A stretch of 20,258 bases of DNA from Cyclostephanos tholiformis (GCA_036939975.1 JALLPB010000210.1:1-20258); one strand, 5' to 3'; positions 7,859 to 17,525 are shown, counted from the first letter of the stretch. Numbers and translations: made by a program. Notes: generated from the sequence alone by a model not told the origin.

Positions 7859-9661
7859 ATGATACTATCATCGCGGAGGATGCATGTTGTTGCATTCGGC
7901 GTTGCCATGGCCCTGATTCGCATAAGAACGATAAAGTCGTCATTCGTATTCCGTCGTGGTGGCGGCGTCATATCTCGCGTTGGTAAAAGTAGTAATCATC
8001 GTCCAATAATAACACCGCTCCTACCACGTCAGGTCCCTCAACAGATGTCGTCGTCGTCGTCTACTCCTCCTCCTCCTCCTCCTCCTCCTTTCGTAGCTGG
8101 AGGTCGCGGTCATACGCAGCAACAATCGAGGGGGAGCACATCGCCGCTTGGAGGAGGGCACGGCGACGACGTGTCCGACTACGAGAGATTGGTGCGCAAA
8201 CTGTACATGACGAACCTGTTCAATCCCGTCAAGCTCGGATTGGAGAATATGGACAAACTCCACGATATACTCGGACGTCCCATGGACGATCCGAGGGTAT
8301 CCGTGGTACACGTCGCGGGATCCAACGGCAAGGGATCGGTAGCCCTCAAGATCGCAAACGCGCTCCGACGTTACGGCGGAAAAATCAGGGTGGGATTGTT
8401 CGTATCGCCGCACATCTCCTCCTTCCGCGAACGGATACAGATCGACGGCATCCCGATATCCGAGGAACAGGTGGTGATACACCTACGTGAAATATTCGAC
8501 ATTTGCGAATCGAACGACATACCCGCGACGTTCTTCGAGGTGACGACGGCCCTCGCATTTCGTATATTCGACGCGGAAAACGTTAACGCGGTGGTATTGG
8601 AGACGGGCCTCGGGGGGAGATTGGACGCCACGAACGTGATACGACGTCCGGCATTGTCGATCATAACGTCCATAGGATTGGAACACACGCACATATTGGG
8701 AAACACGATCGAGCTAATCGCGCTCGAGAAGGGCGGTATAATGAAGGCCGGATGTCCGGCGTTGCTCGGTAATAATTTGCCGTTCGAGGTATTGCGCAAA
8801 TGCGGCGAGGATAAGGGCGTATCGAGGCTGTACACTTGCGACGACGTTCTGGGACCGGCGGTGGTGGGATCGTCAAAGTCGACGTCGCCGTCGTCGTTGT
8901 TGGGGGATTACGACGTCGAGAATTCGAGGATAGCGACCGCGGCCATCGGGGTGCTCCAACAATCTCGTCGGCGGCGGATGATCGATGAAAGCGAGCTAAC
9001 GTCCGAGGAGATAGCGATGGCCGTGCAAATACGACCTCCCTGCCGTTTTGAGGAGTTGGACGTCCCCGTCACGATCGCCGACGTCGCCGCCGGCGAAGCC
9101 GACGAGGGATCACATCAGGTAACAAGAGTCGTGAGCGTCATACTCGATGTTGCTCACAATCCGCAGGCCATGGAATATCTGATTGCTAAGCTACGTGCTA
9201 ATTATCCCAACACGCATAAGCTTCGCATGGTGGTGGGGATGAGCGCCGATAAGGATTTGAGGTATTGTACGAACATTTTGCTTGACCTCGTCGGTCGATG
9301 TCCCGATCAGATACACCTGGTGGAGGCCTCCCATCCCCGCGCCGCTTCCATATCGTCGATCCTCGAGGCGAATCCCCAACTTGCGGATTGTCATTATTGT
9401 ACCAATACTCGAGATGACGACGTCAACCTCGATGGGCGAGACTCGTCGTCTGTATCCAAGCAGGTACGTTCGGCCCTACAAATAGCCGCCGCGAACGATG
9501 AAATAGTGATCGTGTGCGGCAGCGTTTTCATCATGGCGGATGCGAGGGAGGAGTTGGGCATTGTCGAGCCTCGGGATAGTGCCGTAATTGCCGATGTGGC
9601 GGGAGCGGGATTCAGGAGCAGTCAAGAGAACTTCTTGGATGGCGATACGAAAAAAGGATGA
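7859..9661 (+). CDS. Folylpolyglutamate synthase / dihydrofolate synthase (FolC family)
   Basis: An intronless frame of 600 residues. The enzyme adds glutamate to folates (or to dihydropteroate) with ATP, keeping folates in the cell or organelle. Visible Mur-ligase-type motifs are: P-loop HVAGSNGKGS (151-160), SPHISSFRERIQIDG (183-197), FFEVTTALAF (225-234), VLETGLGGRLDATNV (246-260), SIGLEHTHILGNT (271-283), ALEKGGIMK (288-296), LDVAHNPQAMEYL (429-441), VVGMSADKD (458-466) and CGSVFIMADAREE (553-565). The N-terminal about 105 residues are extra relative to bacterial FolC. They are basic and hydroxylated, with a Ser run and a nine-residue Pro run (70-77 region), and suggest an organelle transit sequence. 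Met63 could give a cytosolic form by internal initiation; that is a guess. Whether it has DHFS activity, FPGS activity or both cannot be told. It is the last gene before the CpG-poor region. Confidence 0.92.
   Translation: MILSSRRMHVVAFGVAMALIRIRTIKSSFVFRRGGGVISRVGKSSNHRPIITPLLPRQVPQQMSSSSSTPPPPPPPPFVAGGRGHTQQQSRGSTSPLGGGHGDDVSDYERLVRKLYMTNLFNPVKLGLENMDKLHDILGRPMDDPRVSVVHVAGSNGKGSVALKIANALRRYGGKIRVGLFVSPHISSFRERIQIDGIPISEEQVVIHLREIFDICESNDIPATFFEVTTALAFRIFDAENVNAVVLETGLGGRLDATNVIRRPALSIITSIGLEHTHILGNTIELIALEKGGIMKAGCPALLGNNLPFEVLRKCGEDKGVSRLYTCDDVLGPAVVGSSKSTSPSSLLGDYDVENSRIATAAIGVLQQSRRRRMIDESELTSEEIAMAVQIRPPCRFEELDVPVTIADVAAGEADEGSHQVTRVVSVILDVAHNPQAMEYLIAKLRANYPNTHKLRMVVGMSADKDLRYCTNILLDLVGRCPDQIHLVEASHPRAASISSILEANPQLADCHYCTNTRDDDVNLDGRDSSSVSKQVRSALQIAAANDEIVIVCGSVFIMADAREELGIVEPRDSAVIADVAGAGFRSSQENFLDGDTKKG
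8047..8090 (+). repeat. TCG and TCC trinucleotide runs in the folate gene
   Basis: A short TCG run followed by a longer CCT/TCC run encodes the Ser and Pro tracts just before the conserved FolC core. Such runs vary in length, so strain differences are expected here. Confidence 0.7.
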
Positions 9662-10870
9662 TAAAGATATTGAAGTCTGAATTTTAAAGTCTTTTAGTTC
9701 AAATATTTGGTGCATAATTACCAAAATATAGTTTCGAAACATTATTCCCTTTACAACTTGCCAGTACTGCACATTACTCTTACCAGATGCACAGTTATTC
9801 TTACCAGATGCAAACTCCATGGGCTAAGGGCACTTTTAAGTAAAAAGCAGTGAGTGTCAGCATTCTCTCAAGCATACAGCATATCAACAATGGAGTACTT
9901 CAAACAATGCCCTAATTGGCATTGATGTAAGATATTGATTAGCATATGGTCACAAGTGAGGAATGGTGATGGCCAGTGATCCAAGCAATCACACTAACCC
10001 CATCTCCATGAATTGCTTCATCAAGAAGGCAGAAGGTATGTTGCTCAAATACTACAGGAGCCAAGAAAGATAAAGATTTAAAATAATACTACGGCACATT
10101 TTGTTAGCAATTCAATTGTACAAGTTTAACCCCAATCACATATTGGGTACCTTTCTAACACTTTTTGCAAGAATGACAGTCATTCAGTGATTAAGACCTG
10201 AATCATCCATAGCTCAATCTAATTCCCCCAACTAGTATCCAGTGTTATAAAGCACCTGCTTCAGATTTGTTTGATGTATGAAACCCCTATGTTCCGCCAA
10301 GCCTTCCTGCCTAACATTAAGGTGGCCGTACCAATATGCACAAAAAACCACAAAAATCTCAAATTGTGTAATTGTTAAATCAACAATATCTTGTCAATCA
10401 ATGACAAGTCATTGAATACAATTGACCAAAAGTCTTCGCTAACATATCAGGAAGGGGTGGGCATATTGATAAGAACATCACACATGCATGAACGAGAGTT
10501 CAAACCAATGAAGTGGATCGTGGCCATCAGATTTAGACAAATTAAAATACCAATCAACAGATAGCAGATGCATAGTGGGCAATGGGTGCCCCTGAAATGG
10601 TCATCTCTCCTTTGAATTTTAAGATCAATGTCCTCCCAATTGGAGAAAAGAAAGGGAAAGTGTTTGAAGAGTCCTCAGATTGTGAGGTGGTTGGAGTAAA
10701 GCCTGCCACAGATAAAGTTATAATTATTTATTAGATGAGATATTTATGTCACGTGAATACCCCCTCCATTAAGTTAATTAATCATTCCTTGCCAGCATAA
10801 CCATTGGCATTTAAAAGGTCACCATCATGACTGCAATCTTGTCTTCTTCTTCCTTGGGGCATAGTGCTAT
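9662..10870. other. CpG-poor, gene-free stretch, possibly transposon remnant
   Basis: No open frame of note. Bases 9662 to about 9840 are probably the folate gene's 3' UTR and end. The rest is AT-rich and CpG-poor, and lies where the C-terminal half of the pogo-like transposase would continue, but I could not recognise its later catalytic motifs in any minus-strand frame. Confidence 0.4.
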
Positions 10871-10874
10871 GTGG

Positions 10875-11570
10875 GATTGTGCTAAGGTAACTCACGTGTT
10901 GTGATATGCTTCCAGGGCTGGTCCTTGTAGACAATCATGGGGCATAGAAATTTGCCTGATATGCTATGCATGTGAGTGCTGTGGTACATCATTGCGTGTC
11001 ATCAGTTGACTTGTTTACATATACGCTATTTGACCCCTTCTTTGCAAGAGTGCATTGCGATAGTAGGAGAAGAAAAGAGGGGTCTGGTTTGTATTGAATA
11101 TGTACCACTTGTCATGGTGAGGACCAGCAACCATCGGATATGTTGTAACCAGAAATTCAAGTGCCTCCCCTTGGACAATATTGGGAGGGCACATTGCCAC
11201 ATTAGTCTGCATGCAATAAATGTACAAATACTTTTTTACCAGCAACTCACTTGAATCCCATTTCCATGTCAAGAAGTGATGTGAGTTTGTTAATGATGTG
11301 GCTCATCACAATTGCAATCCCCCGCATGCATTTGGCAAAGAGCCACTCGTGCTGCTGGTCCTAAACTGGCAGGATAGCACCATCTGGCCCAGTGTGAAGA
11401 CTCTTCTTTTATGTGGTTGAACCATGCATCTTCTCCACATTCACATCACCTCTCCATCAAACAAGAAGTGAATGAGATATTCCCAACTCCATTGCTGCAG
11501 ATTGAGTGGTTACATTAGCCTCATGCTGAAGTCTGCCACACTTACCGAGGATTGGGAACTTTTTGAGATT
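10875..11570 (-). pseudogene. Decayed pogo/Tigger-like DDE transposase
   Basis: Minus-strand pieces in shifting frames line up with the order of a pogo-type transposase. Near 11500 is a helix-turn-helix-like AAMELGISHSLL. Next is a Tc5/CENP-B-like segment, KKSLHTGPDGAILPV, stop, then EWLFAKCMRGIAI (about 11430-11320). Then comes TYPMVAGPHHDKW and the hallmark block NTNQTPLFFSYYRNALL (11093-11043), where the family has N-x-DQTP-x-F. Last is SGKFLCPMIVYKDQPW with HITTRE (about 10960-10880). The first catalytic Asp of DQTP is Asn here. At least one frameshift and several stops make it inactive. The frame from 11272 to 11015 is the longest surviving piece. Terminal inverted repeats were not found. 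The assignment relies on remembered family motifs. Confidence 0.55.
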
Positions 11571-12320
11571 CCGGACTTGCCACCCCTTCTATGTTTTGTT
11601 ATAAAGCAAGGCATCTTGATGGTTTAGAGATAGGAAGAGAAGTGGGAGAGTTTAATTGGAGAGGAATAGAGGAGGGAGTAGAGGGTGGGTGATGTGGTTT
11701 GGCTCATGCATGCTGTTTTTTTAATCAAATCTAATTGAACTTCTGGTAGGAATAGTAATAGGGTTGTGTAGTCCCATTGAAATATTTGTCTATTTTAGAC
11801 CTTTAATTCCCATTTTCACCGGTATGTTCTCAATGTCTCCCATGCAAAAAATCTATTGGGTGCCACTTTGGTGTTTCACCATGAAAATTGTGTTTTTGGA
11901 GTGATGCTTAAACCTTAAACCCGGGAAGAACGGTAGAAACAGCAAATAATACTATATATCAAATGTTGAAAAAGCTGTGTAGATGGTAAGCTAAGGTTGA
12001 CGTCATGACTTCACCTAGATATGATGTCCATGCTCTGACACGGCATTTTGTTTATGGGAAATTTCTACATAAGAAATTTCCATAGAGAGAGGCAGAAATT
12101 TCCTTCTTTCCCTGGCCACTGTTTAAATTACTCAGTAAACCTAAGTAATGCTTATAATGCCTTATTTGCTTCACTCTATGTCTAGTTATTTCCCTTACCA
12201 ATACTATGAGTTAATGTAATTGATAACATAAAAACTTCTCTTGCCAATATTTTTTTCGTATAAAAAAGGCCCCAAGTTCCACATCACTTGCTTAAATCTG
12301 CTCCCTTGACTCCTGTGAAA
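11571..12320. other. AT-rich stretch without genes; hairpin and CRE-like site
   Basis: No coding signal. It holds TGACGTCA at 11998-12005, the hairpin at 12053-12084, a further AGAAATTTCC at 12094-12103, and a TATA-like CGTATAAAAAAGG near 12257. These might be leftover ends or promoters of mobile elements. Confidence 0.35.
12053..12084. repeat. Inverted repeat around AGAAATTTCC
   Basis: TATGGGAAATTTCT at 12053-12066 pairs with AGAAATTTCCATA at 12072-12084 (one C missing) across a five-base loop. AGAAATTTCC occurs once more ten bases downstream. Confidence 0.65.
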
Positions 12321-13230
12321 GTAAGTCCCTTTTTACCTCACCCCCCTTTGACATGGTGATGCACCCACCCCTCACCCTTGCATGCTTTTGCCCCTCCTTG
12401 CATGCAGGAATCAATACATTTGCCAATGAAGTGGCATGTCGCCTCCACTGGGGGGTGCCACTGCGTTGGCCAATTTTTTATCACGGGCTCCCGGCCGTGC
12501 ATCATCATGCAAACCACACAAGCATGATGATATTTTTCCACTTCCACCCGACAAATTGATTGATTGCATTGCCTCACTCCCCTCCTCGCTCTTACAATTA
12601 ACAATCAACTACCAATTGAAGTGACAGGCAATGGTTAGGCGAGTGAGGGAGGCAAGGCAGGTGGAGTATATGGAAGAGGGGGGGAGAGGAGACACTATGA
12701 CAAACGGCGATGATGACGATAGAACGATGGCAATGACGACGACCTTCTGCTGCCATTGCTGCCAGTGGTAGAAGCTTAAAACAACAATCAACCCAAATTA
12801 ACAAGGACTAGGTGGTAAGGATCAATCAAGGATGAAGGGTGGAGCATGATTAGGATGATCGGCAATCGGCAAAATTAAAACAACAATCAACTTAAGCAAT
12901 GGCAGTGCCGGGAGGACACAATAGGCAGTGGTGGAAACAAGTGAGGGAGATGAGGAGCAATGGGAAAGATGGCAGGAGGGGGGAGGAATATGAGGAGAGC
13001 ATGACGTGCAATGACGGGGAGGAGGGGGGAGGTCAATGAAGTGCACCCAACTGACAAAGTGCATCGCACGATGAGGCAGCTTGCAATGCCATGCAGCATG
13101 AACGCACCACAACGAAACGTTCAAGGCAAGTGGGAGAGAGAGGAGGATGATGGTGACAGTGCAAGGACACCACTGTCATAATCTTTAATGTTAATAAATG
13201 ATTATGTTTCTGTTTCATACCCCCCTTGAA
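12321..13230. other. Repeat-containing, relatively CpG-rich block
   Basis: No recognisable protein. CpG is clearly more frequent here than on either side. A 17-base sequence, TTAAAACAACAATCAAC, occurs exactly at 12776-12792 and 12875-12891, and a shortened form lies near 12598. Minus-strand frames are low-complexity Pro/Ser/His and do not look like a real protein. Confidence 0.4.
12326..12369 (+). repeat. Direct repeat copy 1 (pair with 13270-13312)
   Basis: The segment GTCCC-TTTTTA-CC-CACCCCCCT-TTGACATGGTGATGCACC resembles the segment at 13270-13312 (GTCCC, TTTTTTATGA, CCCCCCT, GACCATGGTGTCCACC), with small gaps. The pair brackets the CpG-richer block. A third, weaker relative begins near 13318. 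Confidence 0.45.
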
Positions 13231-13980
13231 TTCCTTCGTAAGCTGTACTGAATTCCTACATAGATTTTTTGTCCCACCTTTTTTATGACCCCCCTGACCA
13301 TGGTGTCCACCTTTCTGTAGCCCCCTTGACCAACTTGGATTGGAACCATGCCCTCATACTTTAGGAGCATCTTCCTCAAGTGCATGAAAACAATCCCTAT
13401 GCTTTTCATGTCTCATCTGGTGGTAGTTCAACTTTTGCAATACATTCAACAGCAAGGGTGCATTATTTTGCAAAAAAAAAGGCTTGTGCTAGTAATGCTG
13501 TGGTAGTCCCAATGGCACACTTAGATACAAAAACATGCCCCCATATTTTATGGGCATCTTCCTCATATTATGTGAGCTACTCTGATGCTTTTTATGCCTT
13601 ATATGCAAAGTAATCAGATGTAATAAAAACATTTAAAAACACTAGACAAATTGTTTTTTTGTTAGCTGGGTCCGCCATCCCTGAAATGGCACCATTGACC
13701 CACTTAGTGTCAGAATTTGGTCCTGAAACTTTGCACCCTTCTTTCAAATATATATAAAAGCAATTTTACATACTTAAAATGATCCATGTGGATGTTCTGT
13801 GACTTTTGAAAAATGGGCTCTAAAAGCATGTAATTTTGTTAGCGGGGATAAATGAAAAAAATGCTTACTTTGGGGGGTTCATTGGCAAGGAAGGGTCAAT
13901 TTTTTTTCAACGAAACTTTCAGGATGTCATATTGGTATATAGTAGAGCAGTTTAGAGCACTCAGAAGTGGTCTGGGGGGT
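13231..13980. other. Stretch with diverged ~187-base duplication
   Basis: The segment starting ATGCCC at 13348 recurs at 13535 with four differences over 31 bases, and similarity extends weakly on both sides. In the plus strand both copies read as V-x-P-x(4)-LD followed by a His-x-Leu region, but in different frames relative to stops. This may be a decayed repeat protein. No family is recognised. Confidence 0.35.
13347..13600 (+). repeat. Imperfect tandem duplication, period 187
   Basis: Copy 1 lies around 13347-13411 and copy 2 around 13534-13600. The best block ends in GCATCTTCCTCA in both copies. Confidence 0.55.
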
Positions 13981-14014
13981 ATTTTAAAAAATCTCATTTT
14001 TTCTTGTGGACCCC

Positions 14015-14330
14015 CTAAGTGAGTCCTCCCCAATTGCTGATACAGCATCCTTCAATGCATTTGTGATCTGGTTGGACGTGATGTGGTTGATGTGGTCGTA
14101 CTTCCAGAAGACAGAGATGGGGGTGTCATCATTGGCTTCCGGATAGGTTTGGATTTGACAAACGATGGCGGCAGCAGCTTGGACTAGGCACAGTGTGATG
14201 TCACCTGATGCCATCTGGGTTGTTGTGTTGTGCTTCTCATCTTTTTCTGCATTTCAAAGATGACATTGAGGCAGTTCATGTATTCCAAAGCTGGGTCATC
14301 ATGTCCAACTAGGCAACTGTTTTTAAAGAA
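14015..14330 (-). pseudogene. Tyrosine-recombinase-like fragment of a repeated element
   Basis: A minus-strand frame includes MASGDITLCLVQAAAAIV, then QTYPEANDDTPISVFWK, then HITSNQITNALKDAVSAIGE, followed at once by unrelated sequence. A preceding piece, NVIFEMQKKMR, adds to the pattern. I recognise this series from repeated diatom proteins of the tyrosine-recombinase (phage-integrase-like) superfamily, where the catalytic HxxR and Tyr motifs would follow. Here the copy stops before them, so it is truncated and inactive. The call depends on memory of repeated diatom hypothetical proteins; no catalytic residue is present to confirm it. Confidence 0.4.
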
Positions 14331-14676
14331 GCAAAGGTTTTGGAGGCAAAGGATTTCCATATGTCATTTATTTTGTTGTGTTACTAGGATTTTGTTGGCA
14401 TGTAGCATTCCTTTTGATTGGAGAGACTTGGTTGGGAAAGTGGTGGCAGGTGGAGGCAGTTGTCATTGGGAGGGATCCAGGTGGGGATAGCTGTGGAGAT
14501 GGTGCCATTGTGTCCCCAATGGATGATGAGGCTGTCATTGTTGGGGGGGTGGGATTGGTGGTTTTGTTTTTGGTGGGGCCGATCGGTGGACAATGGGGAG
14601 TTGTTCTCAGGGAGGTTTTGGGTTCTCTTGGAGGCTTTTCTTCTGGCCGGGCATCACTAAACCCCAGCCTGGGATG
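14331..14676. other. Proline-coding (minus) / G-rich linker, no gene
   Basis: In the minus strand this reads as Pro/His-rich low-complexity sequence with stops, between the zinc-cluster fragment and the recombinase-like fragment. The plus strand shows Gly/Trp-rich frames that are its shadow. It was probably once the linker of the same element. Confidence 0.35.
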
Positions 14677-14955
14677 TCAAGCCAAGGAGGAGGGTTCATT
14701 CCTCCGACAAACTTTAGTGACATAGGACAGGAATTTGTCCTTTTTTGCTTGGGGGACAGTGGATGCTCCAACATGACTGGCTTTATTTTTGCAGTCGATA
14801 AAGCATTCTGCATGGATGGGCCAGCAAGCACACATGAAGGTGGTGTCATCCCACTTGGGACAATCCTTGGAGTACTTTCTGGAAAAATTCTCCCTCCAGG
14901 TCTTGCCTTCCTTCAACAAATTTCGGAGATAGGGGAGGGGTTCTTTGCAAAGCAT
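14677..14955 (-). pseudogene. Gag-like zinc-cluster fragment
   Basis: A 92-residue minus-strand frame. It contains GKTWRENF and a Cys/His cluster: MCACWPIHAECF then DCKNKASHV (residues 41-62, bases 14770-14835). Retroelement-linked diatom proteins commonly have a C-x-RWH-x(2)-G-x-CF-x(2)-C-x-N-x(2)-SH pattern; here Arg-His has become Trp-Pro-like, suggesting decay. The fragment lies 5' of the recombinase-like piece on the same strand, so both may come from one element. Confidence 0.4.
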
Positions 14956-14992
14956 TCTCCATCATTGCCTGCTTTCCTCTTCTTGTTCTAAG

Positions 14993-15359
14993 TGTTTCGT
15001 TAGACTAAAAATGTCGAGCTTTTGCAGTAGACTGGAGAAGCAGGAATAATGTAGTTGATCAAAAAAGAAAATTATGAGCTATTAAAACTAGTCTAAACTG
15101 AGGTCCAACCAAAGACGAAGCACGTGTGCTCTCATAGGATTCTACATGCCTTAGTATGTCCTTAGAACTTGGACGGGAGTCTTGGAGTGACCAAGATTGC
15201 CCGGGACTCAAAGATCCAAATTTTGTATGAGAGTCTACATATGTGATTGGGTAGGAATTGAACTTGATCCTTTTCCCAGTTTCTAAGTACGTACTTTGAT
15301 ATAGATTCCTAAAAGATATCTTGATCTTTCCTAGGATTATCTTGCCAAATGTTCCCACA
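14993..15359. mobile_element. Possible solo LTR with TAAG target duplication
   Basis: A 367-base segment begins TGTTTCGTTAG and ends AATGTTCCCACA, so it has TG...CA ends. It is flanked on both sides by TAAG (14989-14992 and 15360-15363). It lacks coding potential and is CpG-richer than its neighbours, consistent with a younger insertion. Read on the minus strand (TGTGGGAACATTTGG start) it resembles a Ty1/copia-type LTR. Other copies would be needed to prove it. Confidence 0.4.
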
Positions 15360-15363
15360 TAAG

Positions 15364-15530
15364 AATCTTTGGTATTACGTGATGTGCATCAGTATTTAGT
15401 CACGTTTGGATCTTGTGGCTGGCAGCCATCTTGATCGTGAGGGACTGACTGTCACCTACATACATCAGCAATTGGCTAATTAGCGAATCGTGACATTTAG
15501 CGAGATAGGTTCCCGCCAATATGCCATGGC
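15364..15530. other. Short CpG-containing spacer, nothing recognised
   Basis: It lies between the possible LTR and the broken 3' end of the gypsy element. It contains TTAGCGAA (about 15479), reminiscent of the hairpin arms near the left end of the window. Confidence 0.4.
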
Positions 15531-16290
15531 TTATGACAGGTCGATGTAACACTCCTTCATCATTTCCCTATTATCTGTTAATGAGAAATGACAATCAAAG
15601 GGGTCAATCTTTGACTTATCCTTCCCCACCATAGCCAATGGCATTATGTCTTGCATGGGCATACATGAGAATGTGTCAGCAATCAAATCGCCTGGTTCTT
15701 TAATGTAATGCAACATAGAACCATTTTTGTCCACATATGATGTCCATTGGAGGCATCTCTATGACAAGTCTCCAGGGTGAATTATATTCTTATGATTGGT
15801 GTAGATGTTTATCACAGCACCAAGTAACATAGACCTAAATTCTTTTAAGGTCATGACAATTGACAGGAGTTCCTTATCAATTGTGGAGTAGTTTTTCTGG
15901 GCTCTTGCTATAATAGGCAACTGGTTTTCCATCTTGCATAATGCATGACCCAAGTTGGTAGTCAGAAGCAGCTGTGTAGATGTCAAATGGGAGGTTGTGA
16001 TTTGGATAGGCACAGAGTACATCTGCTGCCATCATTGCTTTCATTTGTTTGGAAGCTGTTTGCATAGGCTCTGTTTATACAAATTTTGATTGTTTGGTGC
16101 CTGTTTTCTTATGTGCACCCATCTTCTCCATGAAAGGAACTAGAATGTGTGCCCTGTGTGGCCACATGTTGCAATAGTAGTTTGCCATACCAATGAAACC
16201 CCTAAGTTGTTTCACATTGGTCAGCACATCCATTCTGAGGATTGTGTTTACTTTCTTTTTCCTAGGCTCAACGCCGGTAGGTGTCAACAA
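15531..16290 (-). pseudogene. RT connection and RNase H region, broken
   Basis: The first part (16290-16075) reads LTPTGVEPRKKKVNTILRM and KQLRGFIGMANYY, the typical end of the gypsy RT. RNase H follows: [20 protein letters not shown] (about 15978-15919; the usual TDAS is TAAS), then after a frameshift [20 protein letters not shown] and IYTNHKN (about 15806-15786; the usual TDHKN is TNHKN). Two catalytic acidic residues are thus lost, while the Glu in DKELL is kept. The tail DLIADTFSCMP is the usual pre-integrase segment. Confidence 0.8.
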
Positions 16291-17070
16291 CTAACCAAGC
16301 CAATCCATCTCCTTGATGGCCCAGTCACACTTCAGTGGATTGACTGTAAATTCATCATCCTGTAGTTTCTCCAGGATTGTGCATAATAATTTCATGTGGT
16401 GTTCCCAAGTGTCAGAGAATGCACCTATATCATCGATATAGACTTCTGCATCTTCAACATTGTGAAAAATGTTTTCCATAGTAGTCTCCTGGGCAACATC
16501 TGGGGTACATTTTAATCCCATGGGTAACACATTGTACCTGTACTTGCCAAAGGGTGTAACAATAATTGTGAGGTCTTTTGATTTCTAATACAGCTCAAAG
16601 GTATAATACTGCATCAAGATGTCTCTTTTGGTGAAAAGGGAATACCCTGCTCTCTTCTTCAAGATGTCCTGAATGATAGGTTGTGGATTCTGTTTCCTCG
16701 GAACAACCTTGTTCAGTTCACATAGGTCACTGACCCAACATACGTGTCCGTCCTTCTTGGGCATGATGGATGTTGGTGAGCCCCATTGCTTGTACCTGTT
16801 GGGGAGAGCACTCCAATCATGACAAGGGGGTTGAGTTCCTTTTTTAAAGAAGGCTTCAATGTGAATCCTTGCTATTGCATATGGTCTCACCTGCTTCGGT
16901 TTTGCTCCTGGCATGATGTCAATGTGGAATTTCCTATGTGGGTAAACTCCAGTGTGCCATCAAAGAGCTCCAAGAAGTCTTTCAGGACCTTGTGTAGGTC
17001 CTCCTTTTGAGCTGCATTTAAGTGCATCAGCTGACAAACAAGGTCATTGATGTCCACTTTTTATACTTGG
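16291..17070 (-). pseudogene. Ty3/gypsy reverse transcriptase, broken
   Basis: An N-terminal piece, QLMHLNAAQKEDLHKVLKDF and FDGTLEF (about 17035-16935), precedes MPGAKPKQVRPYAIARIHIE (16914-16855). Then follow GSPTSIMPKKDGHVCWVSDL, ELNKVVPRKQNPQPIIQDIL and FTKRDILMQYYTFEL (to 16585), which include the first catalytic Asp. The palm continues with LPMGLKCTPDVAQE and the polymerase box EVYIDDIGAFSD, with YIDD at 16440-16429 intact. Frameshifts and stops (at the Tyr-stop after FELY and after DWLG) split it. Confidence 0.85.
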
Positions 17071-17195
17071 CATCCAAGATTTCAGTGGCATGGCAGTCTG
17101 GATCGTACCAGTCCCTGCCAAAGATTTGTCCTTCCTTGTGGTGTACCTATTGTTATCCAAATATTTTTGATCTGTATGGGCAACTTGCTGTCGAA

Positions 17196-17525
17196 TCATT
17201 CTATGGTTCCGAAGCTATATTTATTATTGATGTCACTTTTCATTAGAAAGTCATTGCCTAGAATCAGGTCGTATCTGACCTTGCCATTTAACACAAAGGC
17301 CATGTGCTGTTTGATCACTTGGTTCTTATCTAGCTCTGGCAATTGTATTGCTTGGAGGATGACCATTTCACTTGCCATGCCCGGCCAGAGTGTTGATGCT
17401 ATGAGCTCAGTCAACCGTGGACCTCTTGGCAGGCACTTCTGGCTTATGAAAGTCACTGTCAAGCCTGAGTTGAAAAGCACCTTTAACAAAATGCACCAAT
17501 GTACATCCAAAATGGTGTTGCACAT
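17196..17525 (-). pseudogene. Retrotransposon aspartic protease region, active site altered
   Basis: A 109-residue minus-strand frame has VLFNSGLTVTFISQKCLPRG near its start (17480-17421) and RYDLILGNDFLMK near its end. These correspond to the D-S/T-G flap and the ILGxDFL signature of Ty3/gypsy proteases. The catalytic Asp is Asn (codon at 17471-17469). The frame continues past its stop with WFDSKLPI, as usual before the RT. Confidence 0.7.

Noticed and set aside
8021..8876. Minus-strand frames of 69-154 codons
   Set aside because: Antisense to the conserved FolC core; no independent motif.
12338..13218. Short frames on both strands, His/Ser/Pro-rich
   Set aside because: Low complexity, mutually overlapping, no start context or motif.
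14541..14580. G-rich run as a G-quadruplex
   Set aside because: The spacing of G runs is irregular and the sequence is part of a decayed low-complexity linker.
14378..14991. Plus-strand Gly/Trp-rich frames
   Set aside because: They are the complement of the Pro/His-rich linker and zinc-cluster fragment of the minus-strand element.
15059..15358. 99-codon minus-strand frame
   Set aside because: It covers nearly all of the possible solo LTR and has no protein motif; LTRs often hold chance frames.
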